Source: Bradyrhizobium sp. NFR13
GTDB lineage: Bacteria; Pseudomonadota; Alphaproteobacteria; Rhizobiales; Xanthobacteraceae
DNA: 64,000 bases
Assembly (NCBI RefSeq): GCF_900114605.1
Contig: NZ_FOTP01000009.1
Span: 62,001 to 126,000, forward strand
Reading direction: 5' to 3'
The notes under the pieces were generated by a model. The model was not told the DNA's origin, did no database searches, and saw only the letters and a list, made by a program, of their open reading frames with translations. Below are positions 8,310 through 17,020 of this stretch, piece after piece. The number at the start of each line of letters is the position of its first letter. The stretch's first letter is position 1. Both the position numbers and the translations under genes were made by a program.

Positions 8310-8349
8310 AGCCCTGCTGCGGGAAACTGACCTGTTCGCAGCAGGGGCT
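8310..8349. terminator. Possible hairpin after the DUF3297 gene
   Basis: AGCCCTGCTGCG (8310-8321) pairs with CGCAGCAGGGGCT (8337-8349) with one bulged base, 19 bases after the stop codon. There is no clear T run, so it could be a Rho-independent terminator of weak type or simply an RNA-stabilising hairpin. Confidence 0.4.
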
Positions 8350-8378
8350 GACTAGCAAAAAGGCGTTGCCCGCATAAA

Positions 8379-8392
8379 TTTGAAGCTTAAAG
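8379..8392 (-). promoter_or_regulatory. Shared 14-bp operator, copy 1 (upstream of the ABC importer)
   Basis: Reads CTTTAAGCTTCAAA on the minus strand, matching YTTTARGTTTAAAA at 11 of 14 positions. It lies 96 bases before the chosen start of the ABC ATPase. One of eight similar sites in the window. Confidence 0.5.
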
Positions 8393-8488
8393 TAATTGCA
8401 GTTTCCGGCTACGCTGCGTCCGTCAGCATGATGGACACAGTCGGGCCGTCGTGATTGCAATGCGTGCATGGCAAATGAAGGACCGGGA

Positions 8489-9331
8489 ATGCAGGTGGTG
8501 TCGCTACGTTCGGACGCTCACGCCGAGTCGGAACCTTTATCCGGCCGCAAACCCGCTTCAGCGATGATCGAGATTGATCACGTCTCGCAGCGCTTCCAGA
8601 CTTCCGGCAAGCAAAGCCATCTGGCGCTGTCGGATATCAACCTCACCATCGAAGACGGCGCCTTCGTATCGATCCTCGGACCCTCGGGCTGCGGCAAGTC
8701 GACCTTGCTCTATATCGTCGGTGGCTTCGTGCAACCGACCGATGGCGTTGCCAAGGTGAAGGGCAAAGCGATCACGGGACCGGGTCCGGACCGCGGTCCG
8801 GTGTTTCAGGAATTCGCGCTGTTCCCGTGGAAGAACGTGCTCGGCAATGTCATGTATGGCATGCGCCAGCAGGGCATGAAGAAGTCCGAGGCAGACGCGC
8901 GCGGCCGCAAGCTGCTCGAAATGGTCGGCCTCAAGGGCTACGAGAATTTCTATCCGAAAGAACTCTCGGGCGGCATGAAGCAGCGCGTCGCGATCGCGCG
9001 CACGCTGGCCTACGATCCCGCCGTGCTGCTGATGGACGAGCCGTTCGGCGCGCTCGATGCGCATACCCGCACGCGGCTGCAGAACGACCTGCTCGACATC
9101 TGGGATACGCAGCGCAAGACGGTGTTGTTCGTCACCCATTCGGTCGAGGAAGCCGTCTATCTCTCCGACAAGGTGATCGTGATGTCGCGCTCGCCGGGCA
9201 GCATCAAGGAAATCGTCGATATCGATCTGCCGCGGCCGCGCAAGCGCGCCGATCTGCTGCTCGACGCACGTTTCCAGAAATACATCGTCGATATCGAGAA
9301 GATGATCGACGACGGCAAGGACCATCTGTGA
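8489..9331 (+). CDS. ABC transporter ATPase, nitrate/sulfonate/taurine importer type
   Basis: A 280-residue ATPase with Walker A GPSGCGKST, Q-loop FQEFALFPW, signature LSGGMKQR, Walker B VLLMDEPFGALD and H-loop VTHS. It powers a NrtD/SsuB/TauB-type importer. I chose ATG 8489 because AAGGA sits six bases upstream, while the ATG at 8468 has no ribosome site. The next permease gene starts on its stop codon (TGATG). No substrate-binding protein gene is next to it. A shared operator lies upstream, which ties this transporter to the aromatic acid island. Confidence 0.9.
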   Translation: MQVVSLRSDAHAESEPLSGRKPASAMIEIDHVSQRFQTSGKQSHLALSDINLTIEDGAFVSILGPSGCGKSTLLYIVGGFVQPTDGVAKVKGKAITGPGPDRGPVFQEFALFPWKNVLGNVMYGMRQQGMKKSEADARGRKLLEMVGLKGYENFYPKELSGGMKQRVAIARTLAYDPAVLLMDEPFGALDAHTRTRLQNDLLDIWDTQRKTVLFVTHSVEEAVYLSDKVIVMSRSPGSIKEIVDIDLPRPRKRADLLLDARFQKYIVDIEKMIDDGKDHL

Positions 9332-10113
9332 TGACCGTGCGCGGGGTGCTCAAGACACTTTCGCCATTGTTCGCCTGTATCGGGTTGCTGTGTGTCTGGC
9401 AGATCGCCTCGCTGCGGCTGGATACCGAGAGCTTTCCGACGGCACTGGAGTCGATCAAGGCGATTCCGTCGATCCTCGGGGACAAGGGATCGCTGCTGAA
9501 CATTCTCGATTCCATCCGCCGGATGACCATCGGGCTCGTGCTCGCGGTGATGTTTGCGATCCCGCTCGGTTTGCTGATGGGGCGCATCAAGGCTGTCGCG
9601 GCCTTCTTCAATCCGCTGATGATGATCATCTATCCCGTGCCAAAAGCAGCGCTGATGCCCATCATCATGCTGTGGATGGGCGTTGGCGACGTCTCCAAGA
9701 TTCTTGTCATCTTCCTCGGCGTCAGCCTGCCGATCATCTATCACGCCTTCCAGGGCTCCAAAGCCGTCGAAGAAAAGATGCTGTGGTCCGGTGCGGCGAT
9801 GGGCATGTCCGCGCCGATGCGCATGCTCCGCATCGTGTTGCCCGCAGCGCTGCCTGAAATTCTCACGGGCTGCCGCACCGGTCTCGTGCTGGCGCTGATC
9901 ACCATGATCACCTCCGAGATGATCGCGCGCCAGTCCGGCGCGGGCAACATCCTGTTCAATTCGCTCGACATGGCGCAATACGACACGGTGTTCGCGATGA
10001 TCCTGATCATCGGCGCCATGGGCATCATCTTCGATGCGGCCTTCGAGAAGCTTCGGCTGTCGCTGGTGCGCTGGTCGCAGCCGCGCGACGACATGCCTCT
10101 CAGCTTTACGTGA
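9331..10113 (+). CDS. ABC transporter permease 1, nitrate/sulfonate type
   Basis: A 260-residue protein with about six membrane helices and the EAA loop that contacts the ATPase (EKMLWSGAAMGMSAPMRM ... LPAALPEILTG). The ATG at 9331 overlaps the ATPase stop codon. It is paralogous in layout to the next permease, so the transporter probably uses a heterodimeric channel. Confidence 0.88.
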   Translation: MTVRGVLKTLSPLFACIGLLCVWQIASLRLDTESFPTALESIKAIPSILGDKGSLLNILDSIRRMTIGLVLAVMFAIPLGLLMGRIKAVAAFFNPLMMIIYPVPKAALMPIIMLWMGVGDVSKILVIFLGVSLPIIYHAFQGSKAVEEKMLWSGAAMGMSAPMRMLRIVLPAALPEILTGCRTGLVLALITMITSEMIARQSGAGNILFNSLDMAQYDTVFAMILIIGAMGIIFDAAFEKLRLSLVRWSQPRDDMPLSFT

Positions 10114-10120
10114 GCGCAAC

Positions 10121-10885
10121 ATGAACCAGGAACGCATCAATTCGGTTCTGCTGGGCATCACGCCGATCGTGCTGTTCATCGCGCTGTGGCAGTCGCTGAT
10201 CTCGTTCGGCTTCGCGCCGACGAGCTTGTTGCCGCCGCCGGGCGCGGTGTTCGGAAAGCTGGCGAAGGACTTCTTCAACGGCGACTTTCTGCACGATATC
10301 GCCGCGACGCTGATCCGTCTGTTCGCCGGCTTCGGCATTGCCGTGGTCGTCGGCGTGTTCATCGGTCTTGCTGCAGCAGTGAGCCCGGCAGTCAATGCCG
10401 TCGTCAAGCCGCTGGTGCGCGTGCTGGCGCCGATCCCGAAGATCGCGCTCTATCCCGCGCTGCTGCTGATCCTCGGCTTCGACCATGCGTCGAAGATCAC
10501 GCTGGTCACCGCCGACGCGCTGTTTCCGATCCTGCTCTCGACCTACTACGGCGCGTCGATGGTCGAGCAGAAGCTGATCTGGTCGGCGATGGCCGCTGGT
10601 ACGCCGCGCTGGCAGATCCTGTTCAAGGTCGTGCTGCCGGCCGCAATGCCGTCGATCCTCACCGGCTGCCGCATCGGCCTCGTGATCTCCTGCATCGTTG
10701 TGTTCCTCGCCGAGATGATCACCTCAACCGATGGCCTAGGTCACATGCTGGTGCAGGCCGCGCGCACGTTCCAGACCGTGGACATGTTCGTGCCGCTGAT
10801 CATGATCTCGATGCTCGGTCTGATCCTGAACAGCCTGCTACACTGGCTGCGCAGCTATCTGCTGAGGGGCTTCCCGGAGGTGTAA
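10121..10885 (+). CDS. ABC transporter permease 2, nitrate/sulfonate type
   Basis: A 254-residue membrane protein with the EAA loop EQKLIWSAMAAGTPRWQ ... LPAAMPSILTG and LLPPPGAVF near the N terminus, as in SsuC/TauC. It starts seven bases after permease 1. An upstream in-frame ATG would overlap permease 1 and is unlike the family. A dispersed repeat follows directly, and no binding protein gene is present. Confidence 0.88.
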   Translation: MNQERINSVLLGITPIVLFIALWQSLISFGFAPTSLLPPPGAVFGKLAKDFFNGDFLHDIAATLIRLFAGFGIAVVVGVFIGLAAAVSPAVNAVVKPLVRVLAPIPKIALYPALLLILGFDHASKITLVTADALFPILLSTYYGASMVEQKLIWSAMAAGTPRWQILFKVVLPAAMPSILTGCRIGLVISCIVVFLAEMITSTDGLGHMLVQAARTFQTVDMFVPLIMISMLGLILNSLLHWLRSYLLRGFPEV

Positions 10886-10902
10886 CTCCGTCCCTCTCGG
10901 TC

Positions 10903-11037
10903 GTCATTCCGGGGCGTGGCCGGCACTTGCCGGACACGAACCCGGAATCTTGAGATGGCTTGGCTCCCGAAGAATCCCATATCGAGATTCCTGGCTCCGT
11001 CCTGCCGCCAGCGGCGTCAGTCCGTCCCCGGAATGAC
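10903..11037. repeat. GTCATTCCGGGGC-type dispersed inverted repeat, copy 4
   Basis: Starts GTCATTCCGGGGCG and ends GTCCCCGGAATGAC in inverse orientation, between the convergent ABC permease and dehydrogenase genes. It fills almost the whole gap and may serve as a bidirectional terminator structure. Confidence 0.8.
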
Positions 11038-11048
11038 GAGCTAAGTCG

Positions 11049-12032
11049 TCAAAGCACCGGCGGCTTCTGCAACTGGAAATGCTTCAGCAAATCCACGAAC
11101 GCCGACAACCGTCCCTCGCGATAGGCATCGACATCGAGACCTTCGTAGTTGAGAAAGCCTTCGCCTGTCCGCAACCCGATCTTTCCTTCAGCCATGTTAC
11201 GGCCGATGATCTCGGGAGCCGCGTAACGGTCGTTGTTCAGCGCGCCGGTAAGATATTTGCTGGCGTAATGGAGAATATCGCCGCCGCCCCAGTCGATGAA
11301 TTCGAGCAGGCCCAACACTGCGAAGCGGAAACCGAAACCATATTTGATAGCCTTGTCGAGATCTTCCGGCGAGGCGACGCCTTCCTCGACCATCCGCGCG
11401 GCTTCGTTCATCGCCAGCGCCTGGATGCGCGGCACGATATAGCCGGGCGAGGCCGAGCACACGACAGGCACCTTGCCGATTCCTTCGAGCAGCTCCTTCA
11501 CACGCGCGGTGATCGCTGGATCTGTCTTGGCGCCGGGCGAGACTTCGACCAGCGGCACGAGATAGGCGGGGTTCAGCCAGTGCGCATTGAGAAAGCGCTC
11601 GGGATGCTCGACCGCGCTTGAAATATCATCGACGAGAATGGTGGACGTCGTCGATGCGATGATCGGCGTGGGGCCCGCGAGCTGCGAAGCGCGCGCCAGC
11701 GCCTCGCGCTTCTGCTCAAGCACCTCCGGCACGCCTTCGAAGATGATCGCCGAGCTGCTCAGCGCGGCGCCGGCACCTGATTCCCGCACAACACTGACGC
11801 GTGAGACCAGCGTCTCGATATCGGTCTCTTTCAAAAGGTCGAACCGCGCCATGCTGGCAAAAGTCTTGCGGATCTCGCCGAGCGCCTCAAGCTCCAGTGC
11901 CTTGAACTTGTCCGCGTCGCGCGCCTTGAAGTCGACAATCGCGACATTGTGGCCGGCATACGCAAAGGCGACAGCGATGCCGCGGCCCATGCGGCCTGCG
12001 CCGAGACACGCGATGGCAGGACGGGCGCTCAT
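11049..12032 (-). CDS. 3-hydroxyacyl-CoA dehydrogenase
   Basis: A 327-residue NAD-dependent dehydrogenase. The N-terminal Rossmann motif is CLGAGRMGRGIA. The catalytic His is in LNAHWLNPAYLVPLVEV and the catalytic Glu downstream of ASTTST. The C-terminal dimerisation domain contains SPGYIVPRIQA and the GEGF region. It would oxidise a 3-hydroxyacyl-CoA in a beta-oxidation-like route. Its ATG overlaps the stop of the octopine-dehydrogenase-like gene (ATGA). It is the last gene of a five-gene operon transcribed from 16768. Confidence 0.92.
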   Translation of the reverse strand: MSARPAIACLGAGRMGRGIAVAFAYAGHNVAIVDFKARDADKFKALELEALGEIRKTFASMARFDLLKETDIETLVSRVSVVRESGAGAALSSSAIIFEGVPEVLEQKREALARASQLAGPTPIIASTTSTILVDDISSAVEHPERFLNAHWLNPAYLVPLVEVSPGAKTDPAITARVKELLEGIGKVPVVCSASPGYIVPRIQALAMNEAARMVEEGVASPEDLDKAIKYGFGFRFAVLGLLEFIDWGGGDILHYASKYLTGALNNDRYAAPEIIGRNMAEGKIGLRTGEGFLNYEGLDVDAYREGRLSAFVDLLKHFQLQKPPVL

Positions 12033-13123
12033 GCGGCAAAGCCTTCGCGCAGCAACTTCTGCAGCCCGGCCTGATTGAGGTCGCCGAAGCCGAGGCTTGC
12101 GAGCGTACGGCCGCCCTGCAGAAAATTCTCGCCGCAGATCGCGCCGCCGATGGCGAGGAACGCCTTGACCAGCGGAGTCTCGACACCGGCGAGCCTTGCG
12201 CAGGACAGGAAGAACGACAGGCCGGTCCGCAGGTCTTCGCGCATGTAGCGATGCTCGGTGAGCACGATATGTTCGCGCCAGTCGCCGCTATCGGTCAGGC
12301 GATCATGTGAACCACGGCCATACATCCACTCCTCGCCTTCCTTGGCGTAGTGCTGCACCAGCGGAAAATGCGATGGGCCATAGCCGAAGGCCTCGCGGAT
12401 CGCGATGCGTTCGGCATCGAGCTGGTCGGTGACGCGGCGGATCGACACCTGCGTGCCTTCCTTGTGGATGTCCCAGGTCGGGAAGTGCTCAAGAGGTCCG
12501 GCATTCATCACGATCAGCGGCGGATGGATGATCGGCCCGGCATTCATCAGCGCACCGGACAGCGCATCACCGCAGGGTTCGATCACACCGGGGAAGGCCT
12601 TGTCGATCACCTTGCAGGCGTAGTCGGACATCGACAGCGGGAATACGCCAGTCGGCAGACGTTTGGCGCGGATGGTGATGGCGACCTCGAACGGACCGTG
12701 CTTGCGCGCAAGCCAGGGCAGCGTGCCGGTCTCAGCGAAAGCAACCTTGGCCTTGTTGCCGGCATCATGCGCAGCCTTGGCGAAGATCATCGAGCCGAAG
12801 GTCGCAGGTGGCAGATAGACCACCTGGCCATCCTTGAGCTGCGGCGCGATTCGTTTGGCGATATCAGGCTGGGCAAAGGCAGGCGCCGGGCATAGGATCA
12901 GTTCGACGTCCTTGATGGCTTCGGCGATATCGGTCGTGACCAGTGTCAGCTGCGTGTCGTGCGTGCCCTGCGCATTCTTGACCTTGATGCGCGAGCCGGC
13001 CTTCTTGTGTTCGGCCATAGCTTCGGCATCGCGGCGCCACAGGCGGACGTCATGGCCCTGCAGTGCGAAATCACCGGCGGCTGCGAACGAACCGTTGCCG
13101 CCACCCAATACTGCGATCTTCAA
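12029..13123 (-). CDS. NAD/NADP octopine/nopaline dehydrogenase family protein
   Basis: A 364-residue protein with an N-terminal dinucleotide fold (VLGGGNGSFAAAGDFALQGH) and an octopine-dehydrogenase C-terminal domain containing the His motif GPIIHPPLIVMNAG. Known members make or cleave opine-type N-(carboxyalkyl) amino acids or oxidise 2-hydroxy acids. The start is TTG at 13123 with GGAGAG five bases upstream, and it overlaps the stop of the ligase gene (TTGA). A much longer frame with an upstream start would overlap the ligase gene by over 200 bases and is spurious. Its position among acyl-CoA genes is unusual, and its substrate is unknown. Confidence 0.82.
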   Translation of the reverse strand: MKIAVLGGGNGSFAAAGDFALQGHDVRLWRRDAEAMAEHKKAGSRIKVKNAQGTHDTQLTLVTTDIAEAIKDVELILCPAPAFAQPDIAKRIAPQLKDGQVVYLPPATFGSMIFAKAAHDAGNKAKVAFAETGTLPWLARKHGPFEVAITIRAKRLPTGVFPLSMSDYACKVIDKAFPGVIEPCGDALSGALMNAGPIIHPPLIVMNAGPLEHFPTWDIHKEGTQVSIRRVTDQLDAERIAIREAFGYGPSHFPLVQHYAKEGEEWMYGRGSHDRLTDSGDWREHIVLTEHRYMREDLRTGLSFFLSCARLAGVETPLVKAFLAIGGAICGENFLQGGRTLASLGFGDLNQAGLQKLLREGFAA

Positions 13124-14658
13124 TTGGTCTCTCCGTCGCTCGGCGTTGCCGCCTGAACCTGCTTCAGTTTGAAATGCTGCACCTTGCCGAGCGCGGTGCG
13201 CGGCAGGTCTGTGACGAACACGATGTCGCGCGGCTGCTTGTAGCGCGCGAGCTGCGTCAGAACATGGGCCTTCAACGCCTCGGCCGTTACGCTGCAATTC
13301 GGCCGCAGCAGGACATAGGCAACCGGCACTTCCTGCCATTTAGGATCGGGCACGCCGACGACGCCGCAATCGGCGACATCGGGATGTTCGAGCAGCACGC
13401 GCTCGACTTCGGCGGGATAGACGTTCTCGCCGCCGGAAATGATCATGTTCTTCTTGCGGTCATGGACCCAGAAGTAACCGTCATCGTCGCGCGTGCCGAT
13501 ATCGCCGGTGCGATACCAGCCGTCATGCAGTGCCTCGCGCGTTGCGGCCTCGTTGCCCCAGTATTCATAGAACACGTTCGGGCCTCGCACGGCGATCTCG
13601 CCGGTCGCTTGGGCCGGCAGCTCGTTGCCGTTGTCATCGATGATCATGGCTTCGCAGCACAGGCCGGGCAAACCCGTCGATCCCGTGCGCGACAGGTCGC
13701 CGCCGAGCCGCGTATAGACCGCGATCGGGCAGGTCTCGGTCGAGCCATAGACCTGCAGCACGGGAATGCCGCGCGTCGTCAGGCGTTCGATCAGATGCGG
13801 CGGTACGATGCTGGAGCCAGTGGATACGGCTTTCAGACAGGACACGTCGGTCTCGGCCCAGCCGGGATGCTCGCTCATCGCCTGGATGAGCGCGGGCACC
13901 CAGACGGTCAGGCTCGGTCGCTCCTGCGCGATTGCAGCCAGCGTTGAGTCCGGTGTGAAACGGGCATGGATCGTCACGGTGGCGCCATGATGCAGCGCCG
14001 GCGTGGTCTGGATATTGAGGCCGCCGACATGGAAGAATGGCAGCACGGTCAGCACGTGATCGTCTGACGTGAGGCCGTGCATGTGCTGGCTCATCACGCC
14101 GTTCCACAGCAACGCTTCCTGGCGCAGCACGGCGCCTTTAGGGCGACCTGTAGTACCCGACGTGTAGACGATCAGTAGCGGGCAGGAGAGGTCGGTATGC
14201 GGATTGCGGCCGTCGCCGGACGCTCGCGTCAGCAGATCGTCGAATGTCTGGCCGGGTGAGGGTGGCGTGAAATCGAGCGCGATCACGCGCGTATCCGGCA
14301 ATTCCTTCGCAAGCGACGGCAGGATCGCTGCAAAGCCTTCCTCAAGCACCAGCACCTTTACCGAAGCATCGGACAGAATGAACAATTGCTCGGCGACCGC
14401 GAGGCGCCAGTTCAGTGGCACCAGGATCGCGCCGAGGCGGGCGCAGGCATAGAGCAGAACCAGATAATCGGGCCGGTTCATGCTCAGGATCGCGACGCGA
14501 TCACCGCGACCGACGCCGCATTCCGCCTTCAGCGCCTTCGCCGTTGCCTCGATCCGCGCGTTGAACGCGACATAGCTGAATGTCTTGCCCTCGAAATGAA
14601 TCGCGGGCTTGTCCGGTGTGAACGCGGCATTGCGTGCGATGAGGCTGGAGAGGTCCAC
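13120..14658 (-). CDS. Acyl-CoA synthetase (AMP-forming ligase)
   Basis: A 512-residue ANL-superfamily ligase. Motifs are the P-loop YTSGTTGRPKGA, the adenylate-binding YGSTETCP, GWYRTGDIG, the hinge DRKKNMIISGGENVYP and the C-terminal catalytic Lys in PRTALGKVQ. It activates a carboxylic acid to its CoA thioester. It is distinct from the benzoate-CoA-ligase-type enzyme at 34391, so the island has two acid-activating enzymes. It ends within the start of the octopine-dehydrogenase-like gene and begins two bases after the acyl-CoA dehydrogenase stop. Confidence 0.92.
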   Translation of the reverse strand: MDLSSLIARNAAFTPDKPAIHFEGKTFSYVAFNARIEATAKALKAECGVGRGDRVAILSMNRPDYLVLLYACARLGAILVPLNWRLAVAEQLFILSDASVKVLVLEEGFAAILPSLAKELPDTRVIALDFTPPSPGQTFDDLLTRASGDGRNPHTDLSCPLLIVYTSGTTGRPKGAVLRQEALLWNGVMSQHMHGLTSDDHVLTVLPFFHVGGLNIQTTPALHHGATVTIHARFTPDSTLAAIAQERPSLTVWVPALIQAMSEHPGWAETDVSCLKAVSTGSSIVPPHLIERLTTRGIPVLQVYGSTETCPIAVYTRLGGDLSRTGSTGLPGLCCEAMIIDDNGNELPAQATGEIAVRGPNVFYEYWGNEAATREALHDGWYRTGDIGTRDDDGYFWVHDRKKNMIISGGENVYPAEVERVLLEHPDVADCGVVGVPDPKWQEVPVAYVLLRPNCSVTAEALKAHVLTQLARYKQPRDIVFVTDLPRTALGKVQHFKLKQVQAATPSDGETN

Positions 14659-14660
14659 GA

Positions 14661-15944
14661 TTACTCGTCTTTCTCGCCGGCCTCGTAGAGTGCCTCGCGA
14701 CCGATACGGTCGAGGCAGAGTTCGGCGGTCCAGGGCAGCATCAGCGCGCCGCAGCGGCTGTCGCGATAGATGCGCTCCAGTGGCAGCGATTTCAACATCG
14801 ACTGGCCGCCGCAGGTGCGGATCGCCAGTGCGGCGAGTTCGTTGGCGCCTTCCATCACGGTGTATTGGGAGGCGTAGGCGCGCAGCACCTGTTCCTTGCT
14901 GGGATTGGCGCAGGCTTCAGTTACAGCCTGGAACCAGGTGTTCTTGATCTGCTCCAGCTTGACCTGCATCTGCGCTACGGCGATCTGCTTGGTCGGATAC
15001 ATGCGGCGCTTCACTGGCGGCATGCCTGGAATTTCGCCGCGGAGATACTTCACGGTGAAATCGTAGGAGGCCTGAGCCAGACCGACATAAGTTGGCGACA
15101 GCGTCATGAACATGTGCGGCCAGCGCATCGCGGCCTGGAAATAGACGCCGCGCGGCATCAGCGCTGCATCTTCCGGAACGAACACATCCTTGAAGATCAG
15201 CGTGCGCGAGACGGTGCCGCGCATGCCGAGCGGATCCCAGTCGCCGACGACCGAGACGCCTTCGGACTTGGCGGAGATGGCCAGATACAGCGTGTTGCGG
15301 CGCGAAGCCTTTTCGCCTTCGACGGTCTCGGTGCAGAGCACGCCGTAATAGTCGGCGGAGCCTGACAGCGAGGCAAAGATCTTCTTGCCGTTGACGATCC
15401 AGCCGCCTTCGACCGGCTTGGCCTCGGTGCCGAATGCGACGCCGCCAGCGGCTGCTGCGCCGCCTTCGGAGAAGGGCTGCGCATAGATCGCGCCGTCTTC
15501 GAGGATGCGCTTGTAATGCACGGCGCGGCGGCGCTCGTGATCGGCGCGCATCTGCTCATCCATGTCGAGGTCATCGGCGAGCGGGCCGGACCACAGCGTC
15601 GAGCAGACATGCATGTTCCAGGTCAGCGCGGTCGCGCCGCAATAGCGGCCGATCTCGGCTGCGGCCAGAGAGTAGGTCTGGTAGTTCGCGCCCGAACCAC
15701 CATTGGCCTTCGGGATCGAAATGCCGAGCAGGCCGGCCTTGTGCATGTCCTTGTAGTTTTCCATCGGGAAAATCGCTTCCCGATCCCACTTCGCTGCACG
15801 CGGTGCAAAATTCGCCTGCGCCAGTTCACGCGCCTTGGTGATCAGCCCGGCCTGCTCGTCATCGAGACGATAGGCCTTCGGATCGAACATCGGCTTGTCG
15901 AGGACGATACCGTCGAGATCGGCTTTACTGGCAGGCGCGTTCAT
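14661..15944 (-). CDS. Acyl-CoA dehydrogenase family flavoprotein, atypical C terminus
   Basis: A 427-residue acyl-CoA dehydrogenase-like protein with the three-domain layout: N-terminal helices to about 150, a beta domain with GGWIVNGKKIFASLSGSADY, and a C-terminal helical domain with IRTCGGQSML. At the position where short/medium-chain enzymes have IYEGT, this protein reads RIYRDSRCGALMLPWTAE, so the standard catalytic Glu is absent there. It may use a Glu elsewhere, as isovaleryl-CoA dehydrogenase does, or perform another flavin reaction. Its start overlaps the hydrolase stop. Confidence 0.85.
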   Translation of the reverse strand: MNAPASKADLDGIVLDKPMFDPKAYRLDDEQAGLITKARELAQANFAPRAAKWDREAIFPMENYKDMHKAGLLGISIPKANGGSGANYQTYSLAAAEIGRYCGATALTWNMHVCSTLWSGPLADDLDMDEQMRADHERRRAVHYKRILEDGAIYAQPFSEGGAAAAGGVAFGTEAKPVEGGWIVNGKKIFASLSGSADYYGVLCTETVEGEKASRRNTLYLAISAKSEGVSVVGDWDPLGMRGTVSRTLIFKDVFVPEDAALMPRGVYFQAAMRWPHMFMTLSPTYVGLAQASYDFTVKYLRGEIPGMPPVKRRMYPTKQIAVAQMQVKLEQIKNTWFQAVTEACANPSKEQVLRAYASQYTVMEGANELAALAIRTCGGQSMLKSLPLERIYRDSRCGALMLPWTAELCLDRIGREALYEAGEKDE

Positions 15945-16768
15945 GAGGAGGACCCCGAGAGGTTGTGGCTCGTCTTCAGAAAGTCGGCGAGCACTTCGTT
16001 GAATTCATGCGGGCGCTCGAAGCTGGCGAGATGGCCGACGCCTTCGAGTTCGACGTAAGTCGCGCCGGGCACGAGACCGGCCATCTTGGCCATTGTTTTC
16101 GCGGGCGCGTTGTTGTCTTTTGATCCAGATAGGACTAAAGTCGGTATTTTGATATTTGTGATGTTCTTGCGCAGGTCGAAGCCGATCATCGCCTTCATCG
16201 AGGCACGATAGGTGTCGGGCTTTACGGACGCCATGCAGTCCTGTGCCAGCGCAATGCCGGCAGGATCGGCATCGTCGCCGATCAGGCCTGCAACCAGTTT
16301 CGGCGCCATCGACACCATGGTCTCGCCGCGGTCGAGCGGACCGAGCCGGGCATCGATGAAATTCTTCTGCCACTCGCCATCGGAGCTGCCGAAGCCAGAG
16401 GTGGTTTGCGCCAACACCACGGCGCCGGGAAGGTGAGGGTCCGTCGTCAGCAGTTGCTGCACGATCATGCCGCCGATGGAGTGGCCGACCAGCACAGGCT
16501 TCCTGGCGCCGATCTGCCCGAGGAAATCCTTCAGGGCTTCAGCGAAGGCCGGAATGCTGGGAACCTCAAGCTGCCTTGAACCGCCATAGCCCGGCGAGTC
16601 CCAGCCAATGGCATAGTAGCGGTCGCCGAACGCCTCGAGTTGGTTACGCCAGCCGCGGCCCGCGCCGCCGATCCCGTGCAGAAACACCAGCGGTGTCGCT
16701 GTGGGGGAGCCTTTGGCTTCAAAGCCGAAGCGGCCGTCCTTCGTCGTCAGGGCTGCAGAATTTGGCAC
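15941..16768 (-). CDS. Alpha/beta hydrolase
   Basis: A 275-residue hydrolase with the oxyanion motif FLHGIGG, nucleophile elbow VGHSIGGM and C-terminal His in EGVGHLASFE, similar in form to ring-cleavage or enol-lactone hydrolases such as PcaD/MhpC. I chose GTG 16768 because AGGAGG lies seven bases upstream. An ATG at 16810 lacks such a site and adds residues not typical of the fold. It is the first gene of the five-gene operon, with a shared operator 67 bases upstream. Confidence 0.85.
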   Translation of the reverse strand: MPNSAALTTKDGRFGFEAKGSPTATPLVFLHGIGGAGRGWRNQLEAFGDRYYAIGWDSPGYGGSRQLEVPSIPAFAEALKDFLGQIGARKPVLVGHSIGGMIVQQLLTTDPHLPGAVVLAQTTSGFGSSDGEWQKNFIDARLGPLDRGETMVSMAPKLVAGLIGDDADPAGIALAQDCMASVKPDTYRASMKAMIGFDLRKNITNIKIPTLVLSGSKDNNAPAKTMAKMAGLVPGATYVELEGVGHLASFERPHEFNEVLADFLKTSHNLSGSSS

Positions 16769-16835
16769 GCATAGGCCTCCTGTGCTGTCGGACAAGGGTG
16801 ATCCTAGCATGTCCGAGATATATGAAAAGCGATAG

Positions 16836-16849
16836 TTTTAGACTTAAAG
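16836..16849 (-). promoter_or_regulatory. Shared 14-bp operator, copy 2 (hydrolase operon)
   Basis: CTTTAAGTCTAAAA on the minus strand, 67 bases before GTG 16768. It differs from copy 8 only in the first base. Confidence 0.65.
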
Positions 16850-16971
16850 GTTTGTGGATTGCCTCATCCGGAGGCACGGCCGCCTGGGCAGGTCGTACCT
16901 GTGATCGACAAGCGATGCACCTCCGGCTTGGCGATGTTGTGATGATAGGCAATCTCTCTTGTCCGAAATTT

Positions 16972-16985
16972 CTTTAGGTTTAAAA
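16972..16985 (+). promoter_or_regulatory. Shared 14-bp operator, copy 3, over the -10 of the 17021 gene
   Basis: CTTTAGGTTTAAAA. A promoter TTGTCC (16959-16964), 16 bases, TAAAAC (16981-16986) can be read, with the operator covering the -10 box. A GGAGG ribosome site and ATG 17021 follow. Copies 6 and 8 share this geometry. Confidence 0.7.
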
Positions 16986-17020
16986 CAATATCGATTGCCG
17001 ACGCATCCAGGGAGGAAGCC

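Noticed and set aside
12029-13339. Extended frame giving 436 codons for the octopine-dehydrogenase-like gene
   Set aside because: The extra 72 N-terminal codons overlap the CoA ligase gene and are unlike the family. TTG 13123 with GGAGAG is the better start.
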